DNA of 64,000 nt from Diaporthe sp. PMI_573 (taxonomy: Eukaryota; Ascomycota; Sordariomycetes; Diaporthales; Diaporthaceae): positions 1,302,001 to 1,366,000 of the forward strand of contig JAJTUP010000003.1 of the NCBI GenBank assembly GCA_021399435.1, written 5' to 3'. Below are positions 33,033 to 44,971 of this stretch, piece after piece; position 1 is the stretch's first letter, and every line of letters starts with the position of its first letter. Under the pieces are notes generated by a model. The model had not been told where the DNA came from, did no database searches, and saw only the letters and a list, made by a program, of their open reading frames with translations. Position numbers and translations under genes: made by a program.

Positions 33033-36000
33033 TCATTCCTCTAGATGAGCCTCAAGCCCACCAATAACCTTGAACCGACTCCCGATAAAGTTCTGAGCCC
33101 CAAAGTAAGGCGCGGCATCATACCCAGAGACAACCGCCCGGGGCGAGTTCCCCGAGATGGCCAGGCCTGACCCCCCAGCAGGAGGCAGGGGTGGCGTCCT
33201 CGAGTCCTTTCCTGCGTCCAGCGAAAGCGACAACATCACCGCCTGCTGGGCAGGCGGCGGCGTGCGCGGGCTAACGGGGACCTCGGGGCTCGCGGCGCCG
33301 GCGCTCCCTGTCTCCTCGTTGGGGCTCAGGCCGCCGGGGGGCGTCTCGAGGATTCCCTCGTCGCTGCCGACGTGGTAAGGGGCCGCGACGTCATCGATCT
33401 CGACCTCGACGGCGTCGTAGCGCACCGTCGCGGGGACGGTGTGCAGGTGCATCACCGCCCTTCGGCCCTGATGCTGCTGCGGATCGACGGGCGTGCTCAT
33501 GAGGTCCGCGTCGAGGTCCAGGTCCAGCAGGCGCGCGGGGCTGGGCGTCACCGGCGCCGCGGGCAGCAGCAGCAGCTGGTTTGCGGCGGTCAGGTGCGGC
33601 GGCAGCAGGCTGGACTGGTTGGTGTTGGGTATCTTGAGCTCCAGGCTCGGCCACCCCCTGCTGCCGCCCCCCGCGCGGGACGACTCGTCGTGGTCGATGA
33701 CGAAGGGCGAGTTGAGCTCGAGCGAGAGGCGGTTGCGCGCGACCGTCTCCTTGAGCTCCTGGACCTGCTTGTCGAGTGCTCTGCGCAGGGCGCTCTCCTG
33801 CCCGTTCTGCGTGGCCATGGCCGCCTTGCTGATGGCGCTCTGCCTCCTGACGTCGGCCGTCACGCGCCGCCAGACCCGGTCGTACTCCCTCTGCTCGAAG
33901 GGGAACTCGACCACGCTCCTGTTGAGCTTCAGGCTCTTGGCCAGGAACTGGATGCTCGTCAGGTTCCAGCTGTTGTCCTGGCAGTCCACCATCCGCAGCG
34001 TGCTGTTCTGCCGGATCACGCTGCCGAGCGTGCCGACGTCGTCGTGCAGGTTCTGGTTGCGGATCCTCAGGTGCGTCAGCGTGGTGTTGGACGACAGGCC
34101 CCGCAGGGCGCAGGCGAACCCCTTGCCCAGCTGGCCCTCGTCCAGCTTGCCGCTGTACCCGGACAGGTCCAGGAACCTCACGGTGCTGTTTTTGGCGAAG
34201 AAACCCTCCAGCGCCTCGCACACCTCGGCGCCGCACGGCGCATCGGCTGGCGGTATCGGCGCCGTCCCTGCCATGCTCAAGAACGAGATGTTCCGGTTCA
34301 CCGACAGCGCTTTCATCAAGGCGACGAAGCTCGCCTCCTCCCTGAACTCGACCATGTCCATGTGCAGACCCGCAGGCCCCGGCGTCGAGGAGATTGCCCG
34401 GCACAGGTCTTCAATCCCATCCTCGAGCGGGTTGCCGCTGATATGCAGGTGCGCGTTGCTGTGCTTGCCCAAGGCGCGGATGAGGCGAGCCGCCTCGCGG
34501 CCGTTGATGCTGCAGTTGTTGAGTGCGATCTTGCGGATGGTACAGGCTGGGTTGATGGGGCTCCTGTTGCGTGAGTCGACCCGGTCGAGTTGTTGAGGCT
34601 CGCAGGGCAGCGGCTTCTGCGCGAGGAATGCCTCCAGGACATGCAGGGTTGCATCATTCACCTGAAATGGTCAGCCGATTTTATCCAATAAGCAGAAATC
34701 CTTCAGTCTGAACACACCTTGAACTTGGACAGGTCCAGCTCCTCGAGGTTCTCGAAGCGCGAGAGTGTCTCGAAGGAGAACAATGGACCAGGGATGTCAC
34801 CCATCAGGATGCCAGAGACGTTGAGCGTCCGAAGATCGAAGATGACCTGCATCATATTGGCCAGCACCGAAGCATGCAGTCGACCGCGGTTGCCAGACAC
34901 ATCCAAGTATCGCAAGGAGTGTCCTTGGTGAAATAGAACCTCAAAGATATCCCGCAGCGCAAGATCAGATAGACCACAGTTGGAGACATCAAGACATTGT
35001 ATCTCAACGGTCTGAGTCATCAGTGCCTCAACTGTGCCAACTAATTAGCGAAATTGTCGCAAGCGAAGGAGGCCCAGTGATACTTACTCAGAGCCTCAAC
35101 ATCTGCTGAGCGCAGATAGTTGCCGCTCAGCAGCAGACGGTTGCATTTCGTCAGGCCCAGCTCCAGCAGGTTCAGTATGGGGAACAAGAAGGCGGGCCAT
35201 TTGCCGGACGCCGACATCTCCCTGCGGACCGAGTTCTCGGGGAAGCAGTTGGTGAAGTCTATCTGGCGGACAGTCTCGGAGCAAAATGCCAGGCCATGCA
35301 GCTCCTGATGCAGGAGTGAGCCGAACTTTACAGGGCCGAGTTCCTCTTCGTTTAGGGCAATGCCTGTCCACATATTAGCACTGGGTTCTGAAGTCATCGA
35401 ACAAATCCATGAGAGCAGACTCACAACTGCGGTTCATATATGGGATAGACGTCCTCCCCAGAAGGTCCGTCTTGTCCCATAATCCAGTCAGATCGACGCC
35501 ATTGAAGGAGATCGAGTTGAAGTATCCGTTGTATCGCAGGGACCTCATGATTGCCAGGAGCTGCAAGTTGGTATAGGTGTTTCCAGCCTTGGGCGGGAGC
35601 AGTCTGAACTCAGGGGCAAGTGCAGTCTTCCAGTTGATCTCCCACTCTACCGGCGAGCAGTGATAGGCGACGAGAAATGCGTCCAAGGTCCGCCTGAGTC
35701 CCCCGTAATTATCTCCAGCGATGAGAAGTTGTGGGTCCGCAAGCCCTGTGACGCGGAAAACTTCCATGGTCTGGAGAGTTGTCGGCCAGCATGGCTTCAG
35801 GAACCTGTCTGCTTTCATAAAGGTAATGACGATTTGACGATAATATCTGCTGGCCAACTCCAGTGTCACTGCTGGCTTGAAAGGCTCACTGTGATGTGTC
35901 AGAAGAGGCGTCTGCTTGTCGATTTCCAAGGTTTGGAAGCCACTAGACTTACCGAAAGCTCAACACGAACCGCTCCTCGTGGATGGTCCAGTTGGCACGG

Positions 36001-37088
36001 AATATCTCCAAGTTCACCAGGCCAAAAGACTGATACCTCACGTCCAGCGGCGAGCCGGGTCCAGCCTCGACAAGGTAACAGAGGTTCCTCCCCACGGCCA
36101 GGTACCAAGATGAGCCGTCTGAGACCTTGCGCGTCCTGTCCAGCTTGCTCGAGTGGGCATCGTCCTTGACCGACGCCCTCCTGACGACGGGGAATATCTC
36201 GGGCTTGCACGTCTTGAAACCAGGCTCCTCGTCCGCGAAAATCTTGACGATCTGTGCTTCCACCTCGAGCGGGACGAGCGACGCCTCCGGGAACTCCTGG
36301 TTCTTGGCCTTGAGCTGCGAAGAGATCTTGGCCATGTGGTCTGAGCGCTCCTTGGGGAGGCAGAAGAATATCTGCGTGCTGTTGTAGGCGGCCCTGGCGG
36401 AGCTGGACCTCCACCATATCTCGATCCCGAACGACGGCCGCGAGCTCTCGGCGAGGAAGACGGACACGACCATGTGGACCGGGATGACCAGCATCGGCTC
36501 CGGCGGGGGCACCAGGCTTGTGCTCTCCTTGCCTGGGCCGGAGCTTATCTGGGGGAAGGTTGTGAGTGCCTCGTTCTTGGTCTTCATCTTGACGATGTAG
36601 TCCTGCGTGACGACCAGGTAAGTCGGCTTGCTGCGAAGCACCTGGGGGTCGGCCTCGAGGGCGCAGTGGGCCTCGACGTGTTGTGTTCTCCAGTCAATGA
36701 CCGTCTTCCAGTCGATTCCGATGGTCGAGGACCTTGAGGAAGAGAATGACATCGAGTATGTCCTGGATATCCGACTGGTTCCCGAGGACGTGATCGAGCT
36801 CCTCCGCTGCATGCTGTCGAAGGAGGAGAACGACCCCCTCTGCTTGTGTAGGACCTTTCGCCCTGGTGATCCCAGTGTTGGGGCATCTTCCAGCTCCACG
36901 AGGGGGGCGGTGGATGCTCGGCTGAGACTCCGTTTTACTGTGGTGAAGAAACCGCTGTTCCTGTTCTCGTGTATTGAGCTTGCTGGTGAGCTGCCAGCTG
37001 GACTGGAATTTGTGGTCGTAGGCGAGTCGAGGGCTAAACCTGGCAGCGACGGAGCTGAGCTCTGCCGTTTCCACTTCAACAGATCCAT
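33033..37088 (-). CDS. Leucine-rich-repeat protein with N-terminal PH-like region (CARMIL-like architecture)
   Basis: Minus-strand exons are 37088-35953, 35888-35425, 35363-35088, 35031-34718 and 34661-33033, giving 1272 residues. The four introns are 56-64 nt with GT-AG ends. Residues 1-120 are Ser-rich and disordered. About 120-380 is a PH-like region (YLVVTQDYIVKMKT, WYLAVGRNLCYLVEAG). From about 430 to 930 come ribonuclease-inhibitor-type leucine-rich repeats: IQCLDVSNCGLSDLALRD, LRYLDVSGNRGRLHAS, IRKIALNNCSINGREAA, LTHLRIRNQNLHDDVG. A helical segment follows (RRVTADVRRQSAISKAAM), then a Pro/Ser-rich tail. PH domain plus LRR plus helical segment resembles CARMIL/capping-protein regulators, but orthology is not established. 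A conserved fungal LRR protein of unknown role is an equally good description. Confidence 0.8.
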
Positions 37089-40000
37089 GGTGATATCTTG
37101 TTCGAAAAGATTGCAGTTTCTTCCACACAGGCTTTTCTTGGATCAGCTGACCTAAAAAAGGCCGGCTAGGCTGCGCCCGATCAGAGCTATATGAGTTGAG
37201 CTCAGATTGGTTCTCGTAGTATTGACGTCAGGCTGGGTCTCGACTAGGTGCACCTCCTGGCCCGAGCCGCTGGAATAAGTTCCCGCACGGGTCGTGGGTC
37301 GGAAGTGCAGACAATTAAAGCAATCTTGACGTGCCAAGTGGTTATGACAGGCGGGAGGGTGGATATCCAGACGAGAGATTGGGATGATGTCGGTGGCAGC
37401 CCGGGAGGCGGGAATAATATCTAGTTGGCCGAGATATCAGGGGGGGAGAGCCGGCGCCTCTGCCTGGTATGCCCACAGGCTGAGAGGAGTTCCCAGGATC
37501 CCAGTGACGGTAGAATATAGAAACAATTCAAAGTTAAAGGGAGTCAAGGGATTTGCACACTGTAGGAGTTATGCGTCTCGGAAAAGATGAAAGCTGCCGA
37601 GGTGTGGGTAGTGCGAGGGAATAAGGTGATGTTGGCTGGGGGCACTGCATTCAAGACCGAGGGCAACTCCTGCTGATTGCGCCGCCTTTGCCAACACCAA
37701 CGCTCGTGAAGAGCCGGGCTAGAGTGAATGCAAGACTCGACGGCGCTCCTTTCACTCTGGCACACACACACACACTCCGTCACTCGTTCAATCGCACCCC
37801 GGGGCCACCGGAATCAGAAGCGCAACAGTCGGGCCATCCGACCACCTCTCGAGGCTCGAGCAGCAGGGTCTCAGCTTCGACGGTGAGGATGATCGGCGGG
37901 TGAGACAAAAGGTGTCTGCGGGAGCTGTGGCCTCGGACCGGCAATCAGGATGGAATTTGCCGCCGGCTCACCTCGGTACCCAAGAAGTCGAACCAGCTGG
38001 ATCCGGACACTGCGCGAGAGTTCGAGGAATGGGATGGGACGTGCTCTTTCGAGAGGTGCAGAAGGGGGATCTCGTAGGAGCGAGAAGGAAGCGGGATCTA
38101 ATTCCGTAGCTGTGGCCACATCCGCCGGCCACGTCCCAGATACAACACAACGGGTCGATCACAGCCCACCGAGCCGTAGCAGGTCTGTTGGTTCTCGCAG
38201 GCAGGACAGCAGGAGCCGTTAGAGGCAGGCAGCAGTGAGGATGATGGAAACCAAGGTGTGCAAAATGGGAATCGGATGGAGACAGAAGCAGCTAGAGAAT
38301 GCAGATGTGAAATCGATGCAGACGCAAGAGAAAGAGAAAAGATGGACGTGCTAAGACGGGTGGCCACACTACTTGCGACGGGGATGAGGAACTTGGAAGT
38401 ACAATCATGTACAATGAGACAGGTCAAGGCCGGTTCAGGTCAGGTTGATGGACAGAAAGATCGAGAGACACAGAGAACAGACATGTCTATGTAGATAGAC
38501 TAGACGCAGACAGACCAGAACGATCGACCATGCACATGTGAAGTCAAAGAGGGTCGCCTCTCCAGTTTTGTTTTTTTGCAGAATTAACGCAGAACATGGA
38601 AAAGTTTGGAATTCGCCATATCGTGCAGCCATTGTCCATGGGCTTCCGTGTCTCTCTGCACCAGTTGCCAGGATGCATCGTCATATCAGTTAACCAGGGA
38701 CCAGGGCTTGCAGTGTGTGCAGCAAACAACCTGCAACCCAATGTGGGAGCTCGACCCTGGTGCTGGGGCGGTGCGGAGCAGGCTCTCAGTGGCCTGACCG
38801 AGGGACAACCCAGCAAGCGATGATGTTATCCACCAGCTATCATCCTGTTTGCGGGCCCGGTCGACTGCATGCTGGCATGGGGGCAATTGCCCAATGAGCT
38901 CATTGCCCAGGCCCCCCTTCCTTCCTTCCCAAGGCCCATATGACTGTATGACTGCACCGTACCGTGGCGTCGTACATATATCGTGTGTGAGTGCGTTGTA
39001 CTACTCCGATGTATGTGCAGATCCCCTCAAGGCACGGCCCAATCCTCGTGAGGCAGCGTGCTGGGACCTGGACGGTTTGGGGAGGATCCGAGGTAATCTT
39101 CGTGAGCCTTGCACGCCTCGATCCCCACTTGCATCGTATGGCTACTGTATCCTACCCAGCCAGCCAGCCTACCTGCTTACTAGCGACTTATCGACTTCGT
39201 GTTGCGCCACCAACCACGTCGTTACAACTCGTCGCTTCTGACTGTCTCCAGCACGCCCAACCCTGTATCGCCTGTCTGGTGGTGTGAACCGTCTTTGCTC
39301 CTGCATTGGTAGTCGATGGCATGGCGCTTGGGAGGAGGAGGAGAGGAGATGAACAACAACAATAACAACAACAATGAAAAAAAAAGGGTTGAATGTCACG
39401 GCTTCACCGGCCGCAGATAGAACGCCGATGCTACAACGACGGCCAGCAGACGTAATCCGGGCTCAATCCGTGATACAGTCAGTAGACTACAACAAAGATC
39501 ATTGCTCTATATGGCTCCCCGTGCGACACGCCGGCCACCGACGAGCTACACAATTGTGGTTCCACCACAGAACTCCAGTCCAGTCCACAGCCGAGGGATC
39601 GTCGTGTCCTCCAGGGTTCTCGCCAGGAGCCCGAAGAGGAGGAGGCGGTCAGGTACGGCCCTGTACCCGTGGAGTACAGTGCCCCCAGCGCTCGCCTATT
39701 TGCATCGAGTAAGGCACACAAGCACACGCACTTCTGTAGGTTAAAAGTAAAAAAGAGGGCCACCTGCTAGCCTGGCGCCGGGAGGCCTTGGGAGGGGCGC
39801 CGGCAGGGCCTGGTCCCGGGGTAGCTCGCAGTAGCGTGGCTGTTGACGATCAACAAGAGCTGCTGGGATATTTCGCCGCATCCGGTGCCCAGCACGGAGG
39901 CCAACAGCCCCGGCCAAGCAAGCACCTGACGGGAGGGGGAGAGAGTTTGAGAGGTGACGGGCAACATGTGAGCTGTCCCGTCGTGCCTCTGAAATTGTCG

Positions 40001-43000
40001 GTCAACCTTTCTCAACAAAATGCACCTTCGGTTCTATCACATGGCGGCAGCTCAAGGGTCATTGGAAGTTTCAATCAATGGAGATGGTTGCTCGGCGGAG
40101 GCAAAATTCCTCGGCCCAACTCTCGCTCGGAATGACCCCGGCCCCCATCGATCAATGACACGGCTCTCAGTGAACCGCTGGTGTGGGGTAGCAGCTGGTC
40201 GTCTCCACACGTCACACAGCATTATCATGGACTGCGCCACAGAAACCAAAGCCAACTGAGCCATTGAGCCAGTCGTGCCCAGTGTTTAGAGTGTGGCTTG
40301 TGTCAAATCTGCGTCTGCCACATTGCCGACACACGTTGACAATGTCTGAAACCACCTCAGCATGACAAGCTCGTTGATTTACTGCCACTATAGATCCCAT
40401 CAGGTGTGCGTGTTTATTACCAGAAATAAATTAAAACTTCAACCGGGGCTTCCAATATCCGTGACCCCATGCCCTGGTGGGGACCTTGAAGGGCTCCGAG
40501 TTTCCGGATGGGGTAATGGCGAGGTAGCTCACGTTGTTGCGGCATGCATCTTGCCTGACCGGCCAGGAGACGACCACTAGCCCACGACATAGCCTGCAGT
40601 CGTTAGTTATCCCGGCCTCCACCTGTCCGCCCGTTAATGCTCGGAGCAAGATGTCAGCAAACGCCGAGCCTCTTAATTGTTTCGCGTATTCCGTTTGTTG
40701 TACATGTTGTTGCCTCTTAGCAGCCGCATGGTTCAACAAGTTGGTGATAAGGTTCGCGGGTTGATACGACAGTATCACTTGACCCGAGATGCTGGTGCAC
40801 AATGGGAAAGCGTACGACCGGCCCCACGAGCCAAGGTGTTGATCCCTGCGGGATAACATTAAGCGAGTGCATCGTCTCATACGGTCTGGTTACGCGAAGC
40901 TCACCACCTCCTTCGGGTTGATGACGAGAACCATGCTGATACTGTACCACCCGGCGGGGATCAAGCTTAGAGGCACCAATCCAAGCTTGTAGATACCATG
41001 GTCGACGAACAATAGGGTTGTCCCTTGGTGTCCTGCTGGGCTGTTGACCGGGACCCGTCTTGACTCCTGGCGTCCTACTGTTACCGTTGAGTTTGGTCCC
41101 CGCGTGGTCATGGGAAACCGTTGGTAGTCTTCGGCCCTTTGCCAGAGGTAGATAAGAGGTTCGTTCGTATTGCACAGAGTCCCATGTGATCCACAGAATA
41201 TGCGCATATGTTCCATCGCCTGGGTGAAGAGGCATGAACTAGTCCCGCATTTTGATGCCTCCCAATTGTTTCAAGTTGATCATTCGCTGTTCTAGCGCCA
41301 AGAGCTCGTAAAACGACCATCGCGAATCATTCCGGCCCCGGTCAGTCAATGGACGCTACTGCCTCTAGGCCGGCGAGGGAAGTTCACTTGAAGAAAAAAA
41401 AAAAAAAGGAAACGAAGAAGCTTCCCCACGACTAGCAAGTCCAAGCACAAGTCTGTGCCCTCTAGCTGGCGTGTTAGCAGAGGCCATGTGCGCGTGGAGC
41501 ATTGGACTCGCGTCTGCCCCCACCCAAAGAGGCTGTCACAGACTCGCAGCCTCGAAAAAGTGTGTTTAGCGGACCCAGACAGATCGCCATGTGACAAGGC
41601 TCCTGCACACGGGCGCGAGAATTTGCACAGAGCTGACGACGGCGACGTCGTTGGCTGAAACCGGGGACGCGAAAAGATGGCCCAAAGCGATGATGATGCT
41701 ACTGGCATTGCCAGCCAGGTTGTCAATGTCAGTGTCGCCCACTCAGTCACTCTGCCAAACCTGGCCATATGCAAGGTTGAGGCCCAAGGGTTTCATGGGA
41801 TATTGAAAGTGCTGCCATGCTCGCCAGTCTCCGGGTTGTCGGTGGATCGTGCCGTGTCGGTAATCGCCTGCTACTCTGCTCGTCTATCGCCCGGAGGATT
41901 GAGTCGAGTGAGGGGTAGGGTGAAAAGGATGGCGGGTGCGACAGGATGACCTGGATGGCTGAATTGTAGGACAAGATATTATGCTGATCCGTCGGTTGTG
42001 CCTTCTTGATGACTTCACCTGCCGACTATCACCATTTCCCTCCGGCCGCCTGGTCAATGCGGCCCGAAGACGGGCTGTTGTTCCTGTATTGGACGAGGAT
42101 AAGACGAAGTGGCGAGGAAAGTCGCTCCCGACATGGTAAATGGCAGAGGACTGCATGTGGAGAGGCCCGTCAAGCTCAGCAGGCTCTGGCAGCGTCTACC
42201 ATCAACGGCAGAATCCCCCGAGCATTCAGGTGTTCCCTGTCCCGAGGCGACCAACCAGGCTGAAGAGTGTGTGGCCGTCAGCGGCTGGACCAGGTTTCAA
42301 GTTGGCGAGCTGAGGTCGCATTCTCGCGACCAAGGGCTGATCAGGCTGTCAAGCTGCCAGGGCTGCCTTCTGCCAGGCGTTGGCATGAGTGACAGAGCCC
42401 TGGGCAGAGCGAGTAGCGAGCGAGTAGGCAGTCGAGCCAAGCTTTCAGGTGGGTGGTGAGTCGGGCGGCGCGGCCAGTAAGAAGGGCCCATATCCCCCGT
42501 GATAAGAGAGAGAGAGTGTGTGCAAGAGCGAGGGAATACGGGAGACAGTGGTAAACTTGTCTGCCAGAGCCTCATCGCAAACGACGGGGTCCCGCGGACT
42601 CGACAGTGACACCCAACAAGCGGCCCTTGCTCTCGGGCTTCAGGGACAGCAGGGCAATGGCTGACGATACTACATGCGTTAAGCTCCCTTCACGACGGGC
42701 ACAGATACTCCGAGATCAAAAGTGAATCCCGACAGGTTGGGACTGGGATGGGGCCAAGTCAGTCTCGTGGCAGGCGAATGAGTCGGGCAAACTCTCACGA
42801 GCCACGACGGCTGCTGCCAGGCCTTGATGCTGTCACTCGCGTGGGAGGCATTTGGGGGCCCGCGAGAGGAGCGGCTACAGCCTACAGGACAGACTGGAGA
42901 GGCGGGCTAAAGCTAAAGCTCGTCGTCCGATGTACAAAGGTCAAAGAGTCTTCAAACGCAGAGAAATCTTCGGACGGGAGGGGGAGGGCCCCGAGGGGAA

Positions 43001-44971
43001 AGTGGCAGGATGGCAGGATGGCAGATGATGGATGGCACATGCTTTGTTTGCGGCACTCGAATGTTTCGGCTGCGCTCACGAAGTCATCACCAACGTGACA
43101 TGACCCACACGCCGGACACATCGGCTGTAAGCTGCCTGGCTGTAAGCAGCTGCAAGTTGCATTTTGAGTAAGCTGCTTCCGAACATGCTTACAATGCTTG
43201 AACTATGCATTCTGACCGTCTGTCCATTGTTTGTTTGTTATTAGTGTGTGTTGTGCGCAGTTAGCTTGGCAAGGGCAGCCAGTCTGTTTCATCACTGCCC
43301 TGGCGTTGGCACCTTGTGGCGATTACACGCACAAGCTCGACCTTTGCTGGCCGTGTTTGTCATTAGTGCCAAGGTTCGTGATGGCTTCTGTTTGCTTGGT
43401 CGCAGGCTCTCTTTCCGTCCGTGGATAGAGTTTCTGCGGTCGTATTCTGGAAAGAGGGTAAAAAAAGGGGGGGCTCGTGCGCCCCTCCTCAAGGGCCCCC
43501 AAGTCGACGGCCCAGACGGCCGACCCCCCCTAGCCCACGTTTCAAGCTGGACGCCACTGGACGAGCTACCGCCCGTTGCAGCAGGGACTTCCTGCCCAGT
43601 GGCCCACCTGCCTGCCCACTTTCCTACCTGGGCACTCTCTGCCCACTGAGCGTGCTCGCATCCCATGGCTCTCTGGCAGGTCTCGCAGCTTGCTGCTCTG
43701 GGTCGTGCCCCCTGAGCTGCATCCATCAGACCCAAAACCCAAGCCTAGCCCTGCCAATGCCAATCCAATCGCCCCGCCTACCTGCCTGGGTAGTGGACTG
43801 GCCCCCAAACGCCTCTCAGCAGCGGTACCAATCGTCGGCAACCCCCATTTTTGCCCCAGGGCCCTCACCACCAGCTCCTGCAGCCAAATCGTCCTGCCTA
43901 TCAGTTGCTACCGTGGATGCATAGAGGGCGCTTCTTGGCCCCATCCACCACCCCCCCTGTCTCATCCTCACCCTCGCTCGCTCTCGTCCTCGTCCTCGTC
44001 CTCGCCCTCGCCCAGCGTGTTGCTCGACTGCTGCTGCTACTACTCCTGCCTGCTTCTCTCCTCCACCTCCATCCGCCTTCTTGCTGCTGCCCTGGACCTT
44101 GACAACCAGGCCACAACACGTTTCCTCCGCCTTTGTTTCTCCTTTTTTCTCTCTTCCTACCCTACCCTTCCTTCGCGCCCCGCCAATCTTGCATTGCTCT
44201 CACTCTACAAAGATATCCCGCCCCGGCTCTTCTTTGACAAGAATGATCCCGCCCCGAACGCAATGACAGGTCGAACGTGACACGGCAGACGCCTCGAATA
44301 TACCCACTCGTCCCCCCTTTGGACTTGCATGCCGCCTGGGCACCATCTCCCCAAGGAACTTAATCGAACACACATCGATTATTACCAGTCCCCCATCGCT
44401 TATCACGCAGAACGCCTTGCTGTGCCTGGTGACCGTGTTAAGAGACCGACCTCTCTGATGGGCCTCCACCCAGGCTCGGGCCATATCTTATTTGCCAGCC
44501 TTTAAAATTCATCGACCCATCGCTGACCCCGACTATTACGACGACAAGATACCACGGCCGCGACCCGCTCAACAGATAAAGCCTGCCACCTCGACCCCCC
44601 TCTCTCGCTTGGCCACCCCGATCCTTGACGGCTGGGACTTGTGCGGCCTCTTTGTGCTTTGAGTACTTGACCACTCCGACCTGCCTCGTCTAAAGCGTCT
44701 TGCTTCCCCACAGTGGTGCATCTGGCCGGCTCGATACACTACGACGCTATCAAGACTCGACCTCGTTCCACGCCTGGTCCAGCATCGCACATATATCATT
44801 AGACCGTGAATTCCTGCAAGCACACCCCACCCACACCGCCGTCACGGCGACACTGCGGCGTGGCTAGTCCAGGCCAACGTACTATTCCAACTTGGGTCCA
44901 GTCAATATAGACTCGGCCACACGATTGCACATATTCTACACGACGTCTCCAACCCCGGAAATCCGTTCGTC
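37089..44971. other. Long region without a credible intact gene, upstream of the LRR and ste11 genes
   Basis: About 7.9 kb between divergent genes. Plus- and minus-strand open frames are short, overlap in several frames and are low-complexity. An A14 run lies at 41394-41407. From about 43500 to 44970 the plus strand becomes strongly pyrimidine-rich, with CTCGTCCTCGTCCTCG-type runs, as in a long promoter and 5' leader for ste11. A possible coding relic at 40717-41235 is listed separately. No tRNA was recognised. Confidence 0.5.
40717..41235 (-). pseudogene. Possible coding relic, unidentified
   Basis: A minus-strand frame of 172 codons starts MPLHPGDGTYAHILWITWD. An overlapping minus frame (41216-40890) contains GTTLLFVDHGIYKLGLVPL and GWYSISMVLVINPKEVVSFA. 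The alternation of plausible segments between two frames suggests a frameshifted remnant, but neither half is recognised and chance is not excluded. LHPGDG also occurs in the fragment near 27.3 kb; this is one short match only. Confidence 0.2.

Noticed and set aside
33372..34596. Plus-strand open frames of 400 and 367 codons opposite the LRR gene
   Set aside because: These are antisense shadows of the GC-rich fifth exon. The minus-strand frame carries clear leucine-rich repeats and correct splice phase.
43576..44280. 234-codon plus-strand open frame before ste11
   Set aside because: It consists of Ser/Pro/Leu-rich low-complexity translation of the CT-rich leader and promoter, with overlapping open frames in other phases.
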